In this document: positions 33,416-48,822 of the stretch, one piece after another
Numbering within the stretch: the stretch's first letter is position 1
Layout: every line of letters starts with the position of its first letter
NCBI GenBank assembly: GCA_026874595.1
Contig: CM049309.1
Span: 75,314,426 to 75,378,425 of the forward strand
Origin: Sipunculus nudus
Lineage: Eukaryota; Annelida; Sipuncula; Golfingiida; Sipunculidae
DNA length: 64,000 nt
Direction of reading: 5' to 3'
Translations under genes and position numbers: made by a program
The notes under the pieces: model-generated
Seen by the model: the letters and a program-made list of their open reading frames with translations, nothing else
Database searches by the model: none
What the model was told of the DNA's origin: nothing

Positions 33416-34654
33416 TTGTTTGTCACCACTCTCCTGGCCACAATTTTGCCACAATAACCTTGAAACTTACAGGGATGTTCGAAAACGTAATTTCTAGGTG
33501 CCCTATTGTTTTTGGTCAACATTGCTCCAGGGTCAAGGGTCAAGGTCACGACAGGTATGGTTAACGGTTTTTGCACTATAACTTCGCCATAAATAGGCTT
33601 ATCCACTTCTGCAATAGCTCATTTTTTTCGTCATCACCTGGCCTTTCTTTTGACATGTAGCTTACTTAAATTTGCCGTTACCATGGTTACATTTTTTGGG
33701 CAAAATTCATGGAAATTGGAAATAACACGACCATTTTTTGTAACTTTGTCAATTTTTAAGCTACAGACGTCTGGTTTTGGTCATTATGTACCTTATGGGC
33801 AGCTTGACATGATAAAACTGAAAGTCTCACCAAATCTCGCACCATTTCTCGTCAAACGAGAGTCTTCGAGATTTCATTAAATATGACCTACAGGTTGCAT
33901 TTTTTTAACAATGGCTTTGAAATTGATATATTTTGTGTTATTTATAAATATCTCGAAATCAGTTTTTCATTTTTTGGAAATAGCCACCAGGGGGCGTGGT
34001 ACATGAAACACTGTAACATGTCATTTTTCTGCAATATCTCAAAAAATATTAAACGTGACACCATTTTTTTTGGTCGTATCTGAAACTAGGAACATTGGCT
34101 TATCTCTTCGCACATGTTGCTTTGTGCTGCCGTTACCATGGTTACCAAATTTTGGGGTAAAACTTGACAATCTGAAAATTCGGAGTTTTCCAGATTCTAT
34201 CTCTGTTGATATTTGCGATAGAAAGGTCTGGTTTTTGGCGTTAGACAGCATCCCTCTAGTTCTAAGCCGTTCAATCGCAAGTCTCGTCATATCTCGCACC
34301 GTTTCTCGTGAAACGAGAACACGTGACCATTCAAAGAAATGCCTATAATTCTGTCATTTTTCACGCTACAGACACATGGTTTGCAGCGCTGGATAGCGGC
34401 TGACACTCGCAGTCACATTCAGGGGTCACATTGTTAGTCTCGTCAAATCTCGCGCCGTTTTTCACCATACCACGAAGACACTCGCCGTCGCCGCAAGTGG
34501 CGGCAGGGTCCTTACGGTGGGCGGCCGGCGTGTGCAGCGGTCCGTGACGGCCTCTCCGGGCCCCATCTATGATCATACATGTTGGAGGCACAGTCCATAC
34601 TTTATTGCTTGCCGGAAATCTTCGATTTCCGCAAGCATATTGGTCAGTTGCGTA

Positions 34655-34701
<47 letters not shown>

Positions 34702-35940
34702 TTGTTTGTCACCACTCTCCTGGCCACAATTTTGCCACAATAACCTTGAAACTTACAGGGATGTTCGAAAACGTAATTTCTAGGTGCCCTATTGTTTTTG
34801 GTCAACATTGCTCCAGGGTCAAGGGTCAAGGTCACGACAGGTATGGTTAACGGTTTTTGCACTATAACTTCGCCATAAATAGGCTTATCCACTTCTGCAA
34901 TAGCTCATTTTTTTCGTCATCACCTGGCCTTTCTTTTGACATGTAGCTTACTTAAATTTGCCGTTACCATGGTTACATTTTTTGGGCAAAATTCATGGAA
35001 ATTGGAAATAACACGACCATTTTTTGTAACTTTGTCAATTTTTAAGCTACAGACGTCTGGTTTTGGTCATTATGTACCTTATGGGCAGCTTGACATGATA
35101 AAACTGAAAGTCTCACCAAATCTCGCACCATTTCTCGTCAAACGAGAGTCTTCGAGATTTCATTAAATATGACCTACAGGTTGCATTTTTTTAACAATGG
35201 CTTTGAAATTGATATATTTTGTGTTATTTATAAATATCTCGAAATCAGTTTTTCATTTTTTGGAAATAGCCACCAGGGGGCGTGGTACATGAAACACTGT
35301 AACATGTCATTTTTCTGCAATATCTCAAAAAATATTAAACGTGACACCATTTTTTTTGGTCGTATCTGAAACTAGGAACATTGGCTTATCTCTTCGCACA
35401 TGTTGCTTTGTGCTGCCGTTACCATGGTTACCAAATTTTGGGGTAAAACTTGACAATCTGAAAATTCGGAGTTTTCCAGATTCTATCTCTGTTGATATTT
35501 GCGATAGAAAGGTCTGGTTTTTGGCGTTAGACAGCATCCCTCTAGTTCTAAGCCGTTCAATCGCAAGTCTCGTCATATCTCGCACCGTTTCTCGTGAAAC
35601 GAGAACACGTGACCATTCAAAGAAATGCCTATAATTCTGTCATTTTTCACGCTACAGACACATGGTTTGCAGCGCTGGATAGCGGCTGACACTCGCAGTC
35701 ACATTCAGGGGTCACATTGTTAGTCTCGTCAAATCTCGCGCCGTTTTTCACCATACCACGAAGACACTCGCCGTCGCCGCAAGTGGCGGCAGGGTCCTTA
35801 CGGTGGGCGGCCGGCGTGTGCAGCGGTCCGTGACGGCCTCTCCGGGCCCCATCTATGATCATACATGTTGGAGGCACAGTCCATACTTTATTGCTTGCCG
35901 GAAATCTTCGATTTCCGCAAGCATATTGGTCAGTTGCGTA

Positions 35941-35983
<43 letters not shown>

Positions 35984-37222
35984 TTGTTTGTCACCACTCT
36001 CCTGGCCACAATTTTGCCACAATAACCTTGAAACTTACAGGGATGTTCGAAAACGTAATTTCTAGGTGCCCTATTGTTTTTGGTCAACATTGCTCCAGGG
36101 TCAAGGGTCAAGGTCACGACAGGTATGGTTAACGGTTTTTGCACTATAACTTCGCCATAAATAGGCTTATCCACTTCTGCAATAGCTCATTTTTTTCGTC
36201 ATCACCTGGCCTTTCTTTTGACATGTAGCTTACTTAAATTTGCCGTTACCATGGTTACATTTTTTGGGCAAAATTCATGGAAATTGGAAATAACACGACC
36301 ATTTTTTGTAACTTTGTCAATTTTTAAGCTACAGACGTCTGGTTTTGGTCATTATGTACCTTATGGGCAGCTTGACATGATAAAACTGAAAGTCTCACCA
36401 AATCTCGCACCATTTCTCGTCAAACGAGAGTCTTCGAGATTTCATTAAATATGACCTACAGGTTGCATTTTTTTAACAATGGCTTTGAAATTGATATATT
36501 TTGTGTTATTTATAAATATCTCGAAATCAGTTTTTCATTTTTTGGAAATAGCCACCAGGGGGCGTGGTACATGAAACACTGTAACATGTCATTTTTCTGC
36601 AATATCTCAAAAAATATTAAACGTGACACCATTTTTTTTGGTCGTATCTGAAACTAGGAACATTGGCTTATCTCTTCGCACATGTTGCTTTGTGCTGCCG
36701 TTACCATGGTTACCAAATTTTGGGGTAAAACTTGACAATCTGAAAATTCGGAGTTTTCCAGATTCTATCTCTGTTGATATTTGCGATAGAAAGGTCTGGT
36801 TTTTGGCGTTACACAGCATCCCTCTAGTTCTAAGCCGTTCAATCGCAAGTCTCGTCATATCTCGCACCGTTTCTCGTGAAACGAGAACACGTGACCATTC
36901 AAAGAAATGCCTATAATTCTGTCATTTTTCACGCTACAGACACATGGTTTGCAGCGCTGGATAGCGGCTGACACTCGCAGTCACATTCAGGGGTCACATT
37001 GTTAGTCTCGTCAAATCTCGCGCCGTTTTTCACCATACCACGAAGACACTCGCCGTCGCCGCAAGTGGCGGCAGGGTCCTTACGGTGGGCGGCCGGCGTG
37101 TGCAGCGGTCCGTGACGGCCTCTCCGGGCCCCATCTATGATCATACATGTTGGAGGCACAGTCCATACTTTATTGCTTGCCGGAAATCTTCGATTTCCGC
37201 AAGCATATTGGTCAGTTGCGTA

Positions 37223-37269
<47 letters not shown>

Positions 37270-38508
37270 TTGTTTGTCACCACTCTCCTGGCCACAATTT
37301 TGCCACAATAACCTTGAAACTTACAGGGATGTTCGAAAACGTAATTTCTAGGTGCCCTATTGTTTTTGGTCAACATTGCTCCAGGGTCAAGGGTCAAGGT
37401 CACGACAGGTATGGTTAACGGTTTTTGCACTATAACTTCGCCATAAATAGGCTTATCCACTTCTGCAATAGCTCATTTTTTTCGTCATCACCTGGCCTTT
37501 CTTTTGACATGTAGCTTACTTAAATTTGCCGTTACCATGGTTACATTTTTTGGGCAAAATTCATGGAAATTGGAAATAACACGACCATTTTTTGTAACTT
37601 TGTCAATTTTTAAGCTACAGACGTCTGGTTTTGGTCATTATGTACCTTATGGGCAGCTTGACATGATAAAACTGAAAGTCTCACCAAATCTCGCACCATT
37701 TCTCGTCAAACGAGAGTCTTCGAGATTTCATTAAATATGACCTACAGGTTGCATTTTTTTAACAATGGCTTTGAAATTGATATATTTTGTGTTATTTATA
37801 AATATCTCGAAATCAGTTTTTCATTTTTTGGAAATAGCCACCAGGGGGCGTGGTACATGAAACACTGTAACATGTCATTTTTCTGCAATATCTCAAAAAA
37901 TATTAAACGTGACACCATTTTTTTTGGTCGTATCTGAAACTAGGAACATTGGCTTATCTCTTCGCACATGTTGCTTTGTGCTGCCGTTACCATGGTTACC
38001 AAATTTTGGGGTAAAACTTGACAATCTGAAAATTCGGAGTTTTCCAGATTCTATCTCTGTTGATATTTGCGATAGAAAGGTCTGGTTTTTGGCGTTAGAC
38101 AGCATCCCTCTAGTTCTAAGCCGTTCAATCGCAAGTCTCGTCATATCTCGCACCGTTTCTCGTGAAACGAGAACACGTGACCATTCAAAGAAATGCCTAT
38201 AATTCTGTCATTTTTCACGCTACAGACACATGGTTTGCAGCGCTGGATAGCGGCTGACACTCGCAGTCACATTCAGGGGTCACATTGTTAGTCTCGTCAA
38301 ATCTCGCGCCGTTTTTCACCATACCACGAAGACACTCGCCGTCGCCGCAAGTGGCGGCAGGGTCCTTACGGTGGGCGGCCGGCGTGTGCAGCGGTCCGTG
38401 ACGGCCTCTCCGGGCCCCATCTATGATCATACATGTTGGAGGCACAGTCCATACTTTATTGCTTGCCGGAAATCTTCGATTTCCGCAAGCATATTGGTCA
38501 GTTGCGTA

Positions 38509-38559
<51 letters not shown>

Positions 38560-39806
38560 TTGTTTGTCACCACTCTCCTGGCCACAATTTTGCCACAATA
38601 ACCTTGAAACTTACAGGGATGTTCGAAAACGTAATTTCTAGGTGCCCTATTGTTTTTGGTCAACATTGCTCCAGGGTCAAGGGTCAAGGTCACGACAGGT
38701 ATGGTTAACGGTTTTTGCACTATAACTTCGCCATAAATAGGCTTATCCACTTCTGCAATAGCTCATTTTTTTCGTCATCACCTGGCCTTTCTTTTGACAT
38801 GTAGCTTACTTAAATTTGCCGTTACCATGGTTACATTTTTTGGGCAAAATTCATGGAAATTGGAAATAACACGACCATTTTTTGTAACTTTGTCAATTTT
38901 TAAGCTACAGACGTCTGGTTTTGGTCATTATGTACCTTATGGGCAGCTTGACATGATAAAACTGAAAGTCTCACCAAATCTCGCACCATTTCTCGTCAAA
39001 CGAGAGTCTTCGAGATTTCATTAAATATGACCTACAGGTTGCATTTTTTTAACAATGGCTTTGAAATTGATATATTTTGTGTTATTTATAAATATCTCGA
39101 AATCAGTTTTTCATTTTTTGGAAATAGCCACCAGGGGGCGTGGTACATGAAACACTGTAACATGTCATTTTTCTGCAATATCTCAAAAAATATTAAACGT
39201 GACACCATTTTTTTTGGTCGTATCTGAAACTAGGAACATTGGCTTATCTCTTCGCACATGTTGCTTTGTGCTGCCGTTACCATGGTTACCAAATTTTGGG
39301 GTAAAACTTGACAATCTGAAAATTCGGAGTTTTCCAGATTCTATCTCTGTTGATATTTGCGATAGAAAGGTCTGGTTTTTGGCGTTAGACAGCATCCCTC
39401 TAGTTCTAAGCCGTTCAATCGCAAGTCTCGTCATATCTCGCACCGTTTCTCGTGAAACGAGAACACGTGACCATTCAAAGAAATGCCTATAATTCTGTCA
39501 TTTTTCACGCTACAGACACATGGTTTGCAGCGCTGGATAGCGGCTGACACTCGCAGTCACATTCAGGGGTCACATTGTTAGTCTCGTCAAATCTCGCGCC
39601 GTTTTTCACCATACCACGAAGACACTCGCCGTCGCCGCAAGTGGCGGCAGGGTCCTTACGGTGGGCGGCCGGCGTGTGCAGCGGTCCGTGACGGCCTCTC
39701 CGGGCCCCATCTATGATCATACATGTTGGAGGCACAGTCCATACTTTATTGCTTGCCGGAAATCTTCGATTTCCGCAAGCATATTGGTCAGTTGCGTATG
39801 TCTGTT

Positions 39807-39845
<39 letters not shown>

Positions 39846-41084
39846 TTGTTTGTCACCACTCTCCTGGCCACAATTTTGCCACAATAACCTTGAAACTTAC
39901 AGGGATGTTCGAAAACGTAATTTCTAGGTGCCCTATTGTTTTTGGTCAACATTGCTCCAGGGTCAAGGGTCAAGGTCACGACAGGTATGGTTAACGGTTT
40001 TTGCACTATAACTTCGCCATAAATAGGCTTATCCACTTCTGCAATAGCTCATTTTTTTCGTCATCACCTGGCCTTTCTTTTGACATGTAGCTTACTTAAA
40101 TTTGCCGTTACCATGGTTACATTTTTTGGGCAAAATTCATGGAAATTGGAAATAACACGACCATTTTTTGTAACTTTGTCAATTTTTAAGCTACAGACGT
40201 CTGGTTTTGGTCATTATGTACCTTATGGGCAGCTTGACATGATAAAACTGAAAGTCTCACCAAATCTCGCACCATTTCTCGTCAAACGAGAGTCTTCGAG
40301 ATTTCATTAAATATGACCTACAGGTTGCATTTTTTTAACAATGGCTTTGAAATTGATATATTTTGTGTTATTTATAAATATCTCGAAATCAGTTTTTCAT
40401 TTTTTGGAAATAGCCACCAGGGGGCGTGGTACATGAAACACTGTAACATGTCATTTTTCTGCAATATCTCAAAAAATATTAAACGTGACACCATTTTTTT
40501 TGGTCGTATCTGAAACTAGGAACATTGGCTTATCTCTTCGCACATGTTGCTTTGTGCTGCCGTTACCATGGTTACCAAATTTTGGGGTAAAACTTGACAA
40601 TCTGAAAATTCGGAGTTTTCCAGATTCTATCTCTGTTGATATTTGCGATAGAAAGGTCTGGTTTTTGGCGTTAGACAGCATCCCTCTAGTTCTAAGCCGT
40701 TCAATCGCAAGTCTCGTCATATCTCGCACCGTTTCTCGTGAAACGAGAACACGTGACCATTCAAAGAAATGCCTATAATTCTGTCATTTTTCACGCTACA
40801 GACACATGGTTTGCAGCGCTGGATAGCGGCTGACACTCGCAGTCACATTCAGGGGTCACATTGTTAGTCTCGTCAAATCTCGCGCCGTTTTTCACCATAC
40901 CACGAAGACACTCGCCGTCGCCGCAAGTGGCGGCAGGGTCCTTACGGTGGGCGGCCGGCGTGTGCAGCGGTCCGTGACGGCCTCTCCGGGCCCCATCTAT
41001 GATCATACATGTTGGAGGCACAGTCCATACTTTATTGCTTGCCGGAAATCTTCGATTTCCGCAAGCATATTGGTCAGTTGCGTA

Positions 41085-41131
<47 letters not shown>

Positions 41132-42370
41132 TTGTTTGTCACCACTCTCCTGGCCACAATTTTGCCACAATAACCTTGAAACTTACAGGGATGTTCGAAA
41201 ACGTAATTTCTAGGTGCCCTATTGTTTTTGGTCAACATTGCTCCAGGGTCAAGGGTCAAGGTCACGACAGGTATGGTTAACGGTTTTTGCACTATAACTT
41301 CGCCATAAATAGGCTTATCCACTTCTGCAATAGCTCATTTTTTTCGTCATCACCTGGCCTTTCTTTTGACATGTAGCTTACTTAAATTTGCCGTTACCAT
41401 GGTTACATTTTTTGGGCAAAATTCATGGAAATTGGAAATAACACGACCATTTTTTGTAACTTTGTCAATTTTTAAGCTACAGACGTCTGGTTTTGGTCAT
41501 TATGTACCTTATGGGCAGCTTGACATGATAAAACTGAAAGTCTCACCAAATCTCGCACCATTTCTCGTCAAACGAGAGTCTTCGAGATTTCATTAAATAT
41601 GACCTACAGGTTGCATTTTTTTAACAATGGCTTTGAAATTGATATATTTTGTGTTATTTATAAATATCTCGAAATCAGTTTTTCATTTTTTGGAAATAGC
41701 CACCAGGGGGCGTGGTACATGAAACACTGTAACATGTCATTTTTCTGCAATATCTCAAAAAATATTAAACGTGACACCATTTTTTTTGGTCGTATCTGAA
41801 ACTAGGAACATTGGCTTATCTCTTCGCACATGTTGCTTTGTGCTGCCGTTACCATGGTTACCAAATTTTGGGGTAAAACTTGACAATCTGAAAATTCGGA
41901 GTTTTCCAGATTCTATCTCTGTTGATATTTGCGATAGAAAGGTCTGGTTTTTGGCGTTAGACAGCATCCCTCTAGTTCTAAGCCGTTCAATCGCAAGTCT
42001 CGTCATATCTCGCACCGTTTCTCGTGAAACGAGAACACGTGACCATTCAAAGAAATGCCTATAATTCTGTCATTTTTCACGCTACAGACACATGGTTTGC
42101 AGCGCTGGATAGCGGCTGACACTCGCAGTCACATTCAGGGGTCACATTGTTAGTCTCGTCAAATCTCGCGCCGTTTTTCACCATACCACGAAGACACTCG
42201 CCGTCGCCGCAAGTGGCGGCAGGGTCCTTACGGTGGGCGGCCGGCGTGTGCAGCGGTCCGTGACGGCCTCTCCGGGCCCCATCTATGATCATACATGTTG
42301 GAGGCACAGTCCATACTTTATTGCTTGCCGGAAATCTTCGATTTCCGCAAGCATATTGGTCAGTTGCGTA

Positions 42371-42417
<47 letters not shown>

Positions 42418-43656
42418 TTGTTTGTCACCACTCTCCTGGCCACAATTTTGCCACAATAACCTTGAAACTTACAGGGATGTTCGAAAACGTAATTTCTAGG
42501 TGCCCTATTGTTTTTGGTCAACATTGCTCCAGGGTCAAGGGTCAAGGTCACGACAGGTATGGTTAACGGTTTTTGCACTATAACTTCGCCATAAATAGGC
42601 TTATCCACTTCTGCAATAGCTCATTTTTTTCGTCATCACCTGGCCTTTCTTTTGACATGTAGCTTACTTAAATTTGCCGTTACCATGGTTACATTTTTTG
42701 GGCAAAATTCATGGAAATTGGAAATAACACGACCATTTTTTGTAACTTTGTCAATTTTTAAGCTACAGACGTCTGGTTTTGGTCATTATGTACCTTATGG
42801 GCAGCTTGACATGATAAAACTGAAAGTCTCACCAAATCTCGCACCATTTCTCGTCAAACGAGAGTCTTCGAGATTTCATTAAATATGACCTACAGGTTGC
42901 ATTTTTTTAACAATGGCTTTGAAATTGATATATTTTGTGTTATTTATAAATATCTCGAAATCAGTTTTTCATTTTTTGGAAATAGCCACCAGGGGGCGTG
43001 GTACATGAAACACTGTAACATGTCATTTTTCTGCAATATCTCAAAAAATATTAAACGTGACACCATTTTTTTTGGTCGTATCTGAAACTAGGAACATTGG
43101 CTTATCTCTTCGCACATGTTGCTTTGTGCTGCCGTTACCATGGTTACCAAATTTTGGGGTAAAACTTGACAATCTGAAAATTCGGAGTTTTCCAGATTCT
43201 ATCTCTGTTGATATTTGCGATAGAAAGGTCTGGTTTTTGGCGTTAGACAGCATCCCTCTAGTTCTAAGCCGTTCAATCGCAAGTCTCGTCATATCTCGCA
43301 CCGTTTCTCGTGAAACGAGAACACGTGACCATTCAAAGAAATGCCTATAATTCTGTCATTTTTCACGCTACAGACACATGGTTTGCAGCGCTGGATAGCG
43401 GCTGACACTCGCAGTCACATTCAGGGGTCACATTGTTAGTCTCGTCAAATCTCGCGCCGTTTTTCACCATACCACGAAGACACTCGCCGTCGCCGCAAGT
43501 GGCGGCAGGGTCCTTACGGTGGGCGGCCGGCGTGTGCAGCGGTCCGTGACGGCCTCTCCGGGCCCCATCTATGATCATACATGTTGGAGGCACAGTCCAT
43601 ACTTTATTGCTTGCCGGAAATCTTCGATTTCCGCAAGCATATTGGTCAGTTGCGTA

Positions 43657-43699
<43 letters not shown>

Positions 43700-44938
43700 T
43701 TGTTTGTCACCACTCTCCTGGCCACAATTTTGCCACAATAACCTTGAAACTTACAGGGATGTTCGAAAACGTAATTTCTAGGTGCCCTATTGTTTTTGGT
43801 CAACATTGCTCCAGGGTCAAGGGTCAAGGTCACGACAGGTATGGTTAACGGTTTTTGCACTATAACTTCGCCATAAATAGGCTTATCCACTTCTGCAATA
43901 GCTCATTTTTTTCGTCATCACCTGGCCTTTCTTTTGACATGTAGCTTACTTAAATTTGCCGTTACCATGGTTACATTTTTTGGGCAAAATTCATGGAAAT
44001 TGGAAATAACACGACCATTTTTTGTAACTTTGTCAATTTTTAAGCTACAGACGTCTGGTTTTGGTCATTATGTACCTTATGGGCAGCTTGACATGATAAA
44101 ACTGAAAGTCTCACCAAATCTCGCACCATTTCTCGTCAAACGAGAGTCTTCGAGATTTCATTAAATATGACCTACAGGTTGCATTTTTTTAACAATGGCT
44201 TTGAAATTGATATATTTTGTGTTATTTATAAATATCTCGAAATCAGTTTTTCATTTTTTGGAAATAGCCACCAGGGGGCGTGGTACATGAAACACTGTAA
44301 CATGTCATTTTTCTGCAATATCTCAAAAAATATTAAACGTGACACCATTTTTTTTGGTCGTATCTGAAACTAGGAACATTGGCTTATCTCTTCGCACATG
44401 TTGCTTTGTGCTGCCGTTACCATGGTTACCAAATTTTGGGGTAAAACTTGACAATCTGAAAATTCGGAGTTTTCCAGATTCTATCTCTGTTGATATTTGC
44501 GATAGAAAGGTCTGGTTTTTGGCGTTAGACAGCATCCCTCTAGTTCTAAGCCGTTCAATCGCAAGTCTCGTCATATCTCGCACCGTTTCTCGTGAAACGA
44601 GAACACGTGACCATTCAAAGAAATGCCTATAATTCTGTCATTTTTCACGCTACAGACACATGGTTTGCAGCGCTGGATAGCGGCTGACACTCGCAGTCAC
44701 ATTCAGGGGTCACATTGTTAGTCTCGTCAAATCTCGCGCCGTTTTTCACCATACCACGAAGACACTCGCCGTCGCCGCAAGTGGCGGCAGGGTCCTTACG
44801 GTGGGCGGCCGGCGTGTGCAGCGGTCCGTGACGGCCTCTCCGGGCCCCATCTATGATCATACATGTTGGAGGCACAGTCCATACTTTATTGCTTGCCGGA
44901 AATCTTCGATTTCCGCAAGCATATTGGTCAGTTGCGTA

Positions 44939-44981
<43 letters not shown>

Positions 44982-46220
44982 TTGTTTGTCACCACTCTCC
45001 TGGCCACAATTTTGCCACAATAACCTTGAAACTTACAGGGATGTTCGAAAACGTAATTTCTAGGTGCCCTATTGTTTTTGGTCAACATTGCTCCAGGGTC
45101 AAGGGTCAAGGTCACGACAGGTATGGTTAACGGTTTTTGCACTATAACTTCGCCATAAATAGGCTTATCCACTTCTGCAATAGCTCATTTTTTTCGTCAT
45201 CACCTGGCCTTTCTTTTGACATGTAGCTTACTTAAATTTGCCGTTACCATGGTTACATTTTTTGGGCAAAATTCATGGAAATTGGAAATAACACGACCAT
45301 TTTTTGTAACTTTGTCAATTTTTAAGCTACAGACGTCTGGTTTTGGTCATTATGTACCTTATGGGCAGCTTGACATGATAAAACTGAAAGTCTCACCAAA
45401 TCTCGCACCATTTCTCGTCAAACGAGAGTCTTCGAGATTTCATTAAATATGACCTACAGGTTGCATTTTTTTAACAATGGCTTTGAAATTGATATATTTT
45501 GTGTTATTTATAAATATCTCGAAATCAGTTTTTCATTTTTTGGAAATAGCCACCAGGGGGCGTGGTACATGAAACACTGTAACATGTCATTTTTCTGCAA
45601 TATCTCAAAAAATATTAAACGTGACACCATTTTTTTTGGTCGTATCTGAAACTAGGAACATTGGCTTATCTCTTCGCACATGTTGCTTTGTGCTGCCGTT
45701 ACCATGGTTACCAAATTTTGGGGTAAAACTTGACAATCTGAAAATTCGGAGTTTTCCAGATTCTATCTCTGTTGATATTTGCGATAGAAAGGTCTGGTTT
45801 TTGGCGTTACACAGCATCCCTCTAGTTCTAAGCCGTTCAATCGCAAGTCTCGTCATATCTCGCACCGTTTCTCGTGAAACGAGAACACGTGACCATTCAA
45901 AGAAATGCCTATAATTCTGTCATTTTTCACGCTACAGACACATGGTTTGCAGCGCTGGATAGCGGCTGACACTCGCAGTCACATTCAGGGGTCACATTGT
46001 TAGTCTCGTCAAATCTCGCGCCGTTTTTCACCATACCACGAAGACACTCGCCGTCGCCGCAAGTGGCGGCAGGGTCCTTACGGTGGGCGGCCGGCGTGTG
46101 CAGCGGTCCGTGACGGCCTCTCCGGGCCCCATCTATGATCATACATGTTGGAGGCACAGTCCATACTTTATTGCTTGCCGGAAATCTTCGATTTCCGCAA
46201 GCATATTGGTCAGTTGCGTA

Positions 46221-46259
<39 letters not shown>

Positions 46260-47497
46260 TTGTTTGTCACCACTCTCCTGGCCACAATTTTGCCACAATA
46301 ACCTTGAAACTTACAGGGATGTTCGAAAACGTAATTTCTAGGTGCCCTATTGTTTTTGGTCAACATTGCTCCAGGGTCAAGGGTCAAGGTCACGACAGGT
46401 ATGGTTAACGGTTTTTGCACTATAACTTCGCCATAAATAGGCTTATCCACTTCTGCAATAGCTCATTTTTTTCGTCATCACCTGGCCTTTCTTTTGACAT
46501 GTAGCTTACTTAAATTTGCCGTTACCATGGTTACATTTTTTGGGCAAAATTCATGGAAATTGGAAATAACACGACCATTTTTTGTAACTTTGTCAATTTT
46601 TAAGCTACAGACGTCTGGTTTTGGTCATTATGTACCTTATGGGCAGCTTGACATGATAAAACTGAAAGTCTCACCAAATCTCGCACCATTTCTCGTCAAA
46701 CGAGAGTCTTCGAGATTTCATTAAATATGACCTACAGGTTGCATTTTTTTAACAATGGCTTTGAAATTGATATATTTTGTGTTATTTATAAATATCTCGA
46801 AATCAGTTTTTCATTTTTTGGAAATAGCCACCAGGGGGCGTGGTACATGAAACACTGTAACATGTCATTTTTCTGCAATATCTCAAAAAATATTAAACGT
46901 GACACCATTTTTTTGGTCGTATCTGAAACTAGGAACATTGGCTTATCTCTTCGCACATGTTGCTTTGTGCTGCCGTTACCATGGTTACCAAATTTTGGGG
47001 TAAAACTTGACAATCTGAAAATTCGGAGTTTTCCAGATTCTATCTCTGTTGATATTTGCGATAGAAAGGTCTGGTTTTTGGCGTTACACAGCATCCCTCT
47101 AGTTCTAAGCCGTTCAATCGCAAGTCTCGTCATATCTCGCACCGTTTCTCGTGAAACGAGAACACGTGACCATTCAAAGAAATGCCTATAATTCTGTCAT
47201 TTTTCACGCTACAGACACATGGTTTGCAGCGCTGGATAGCGGCTGACACTCGCAGTCACATTCAGGGGTCACATTGTTAGTCTCGTCAAATCTCGCGCCG
47301 TTTTTCACCATACCACGAAGACACTCGCCGTCGCCGCAAGTGGCGGCAGGGTCCTTACGGTGGGCGGCCGGCGTGTGCAGCGGTCCGTGACGGCCTCTCC
47401 GGGCCCCATCTATGATCATACATGTTGGAGGCACAGTCCATACTTTATTGCTTGCCGGAAATCTTCGATTTCCGCAAGCATATTGGTCAGTTGCGTA

Positions 47498-47540
<43 letters not shown>

Positions 47541-48779
47541 TTGTTTGTCACCACTCTCCTGGCCACAATTTTGCCACAATAACCTTGAAACTTACAGGGA
47601 TGTTCGAAAACGTAATTTCTAGGTGCCCTATTGTTTTTGGTCAACATTGCTCCAGGGTCAAGGGTCAAGGTCACGACAGGTATGGTTAACGGTTTTTGCA
47701 CTATAACTTCGCCATAAATAGGCTTATCCACTTCTGCAATAGCTCATTTTTTTCGTCATCACCTGGCCTTTCTTTTGACATGTAGCTTACTTAAATTTGC
47801 CGTTACCATGGTTACATTTTTTGGGCAAAATTCATGGAAATTGGAAATAACACGACCATTTTTTGTAACTTTGTCAATTTTTAAGCTACAGACGTCTGGT
47901 TTTGGTCATTATGTACCTTATGGGCAGCTTGACATGATAAAACTGAAAGTCTCACCAAATCTCGCACCATTTCTCGTCAAACGAGAGTCTTCGAGATTTC
48001 ATTAAATATGACCTACAGGTTGCATTTTTTTAACAATGGCTTTGAAATTGATATATTTTGTGTTATTTATAAATATCTCGAAATCAGTTTTTCATTTTTT
48101 GGAAATAGCCACCAGGGGGCGTGGTACATGAAACACTGTAACATGTCATTTTTCTGCAATATCTCAAAAAATATTAAACGTGACACCATTTTTTTTGGTC
48201 GTATCTGAAACTAGGAACATTGGCTTATCTCTTCGCACATGTTGCTTTGTGCTGCCGTTACCATGGTTACCAAATTTTGGGGTAAAACTTGACAATCTGA
48301 AAATTCGGAGTTTTCCAGATTCTATCTCTGTTGATATTTGCGATAGAAAGGTCTGGTTTTTGGCGTTAGACAGCATCCCTCTAGTTCTAAGCCGTTCAAT
48401 CGCAAGTCTCGTCATATCTCGCACCGTTTCTCGTGAAACGAGAACACGTGACCATTCAAAGAAATGCCTATAATTCTGTCATTTTTCACGCTACAGACAC
48501 ATGGTTTGCAGCGCTGGATAGCGGCTGACACTCGCAGTCACATTCAGGGGTCACATTGTTAGTCTCGTCAAATCTCGCGCCGTTTTTCACCATACCACGA
48601 AGACACTCGCCGTCGCCGCAAGTGGCGGCAGGGTCCTTACGGTGGGCGGCCGGCGTGTGCAGCGGTCCGTGACGGCCTCTCCGGGCCCCATCTATGATCA
48701 TACATGTTGGAGGCACAGTCCATACTTTATTGCTTGCCGGAAATCTTCGATTTCCGCAAGCATATTGGTCAGTTGCGTA

Positions 48780-48822
<43 letters not shown>

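Noticed and set aside
46727-47191. 154-codon fused frame in unit 16
   Set aside because: It results from loss of one T in an eight-T run (near 46911) joining two frames that are separate in all other units.
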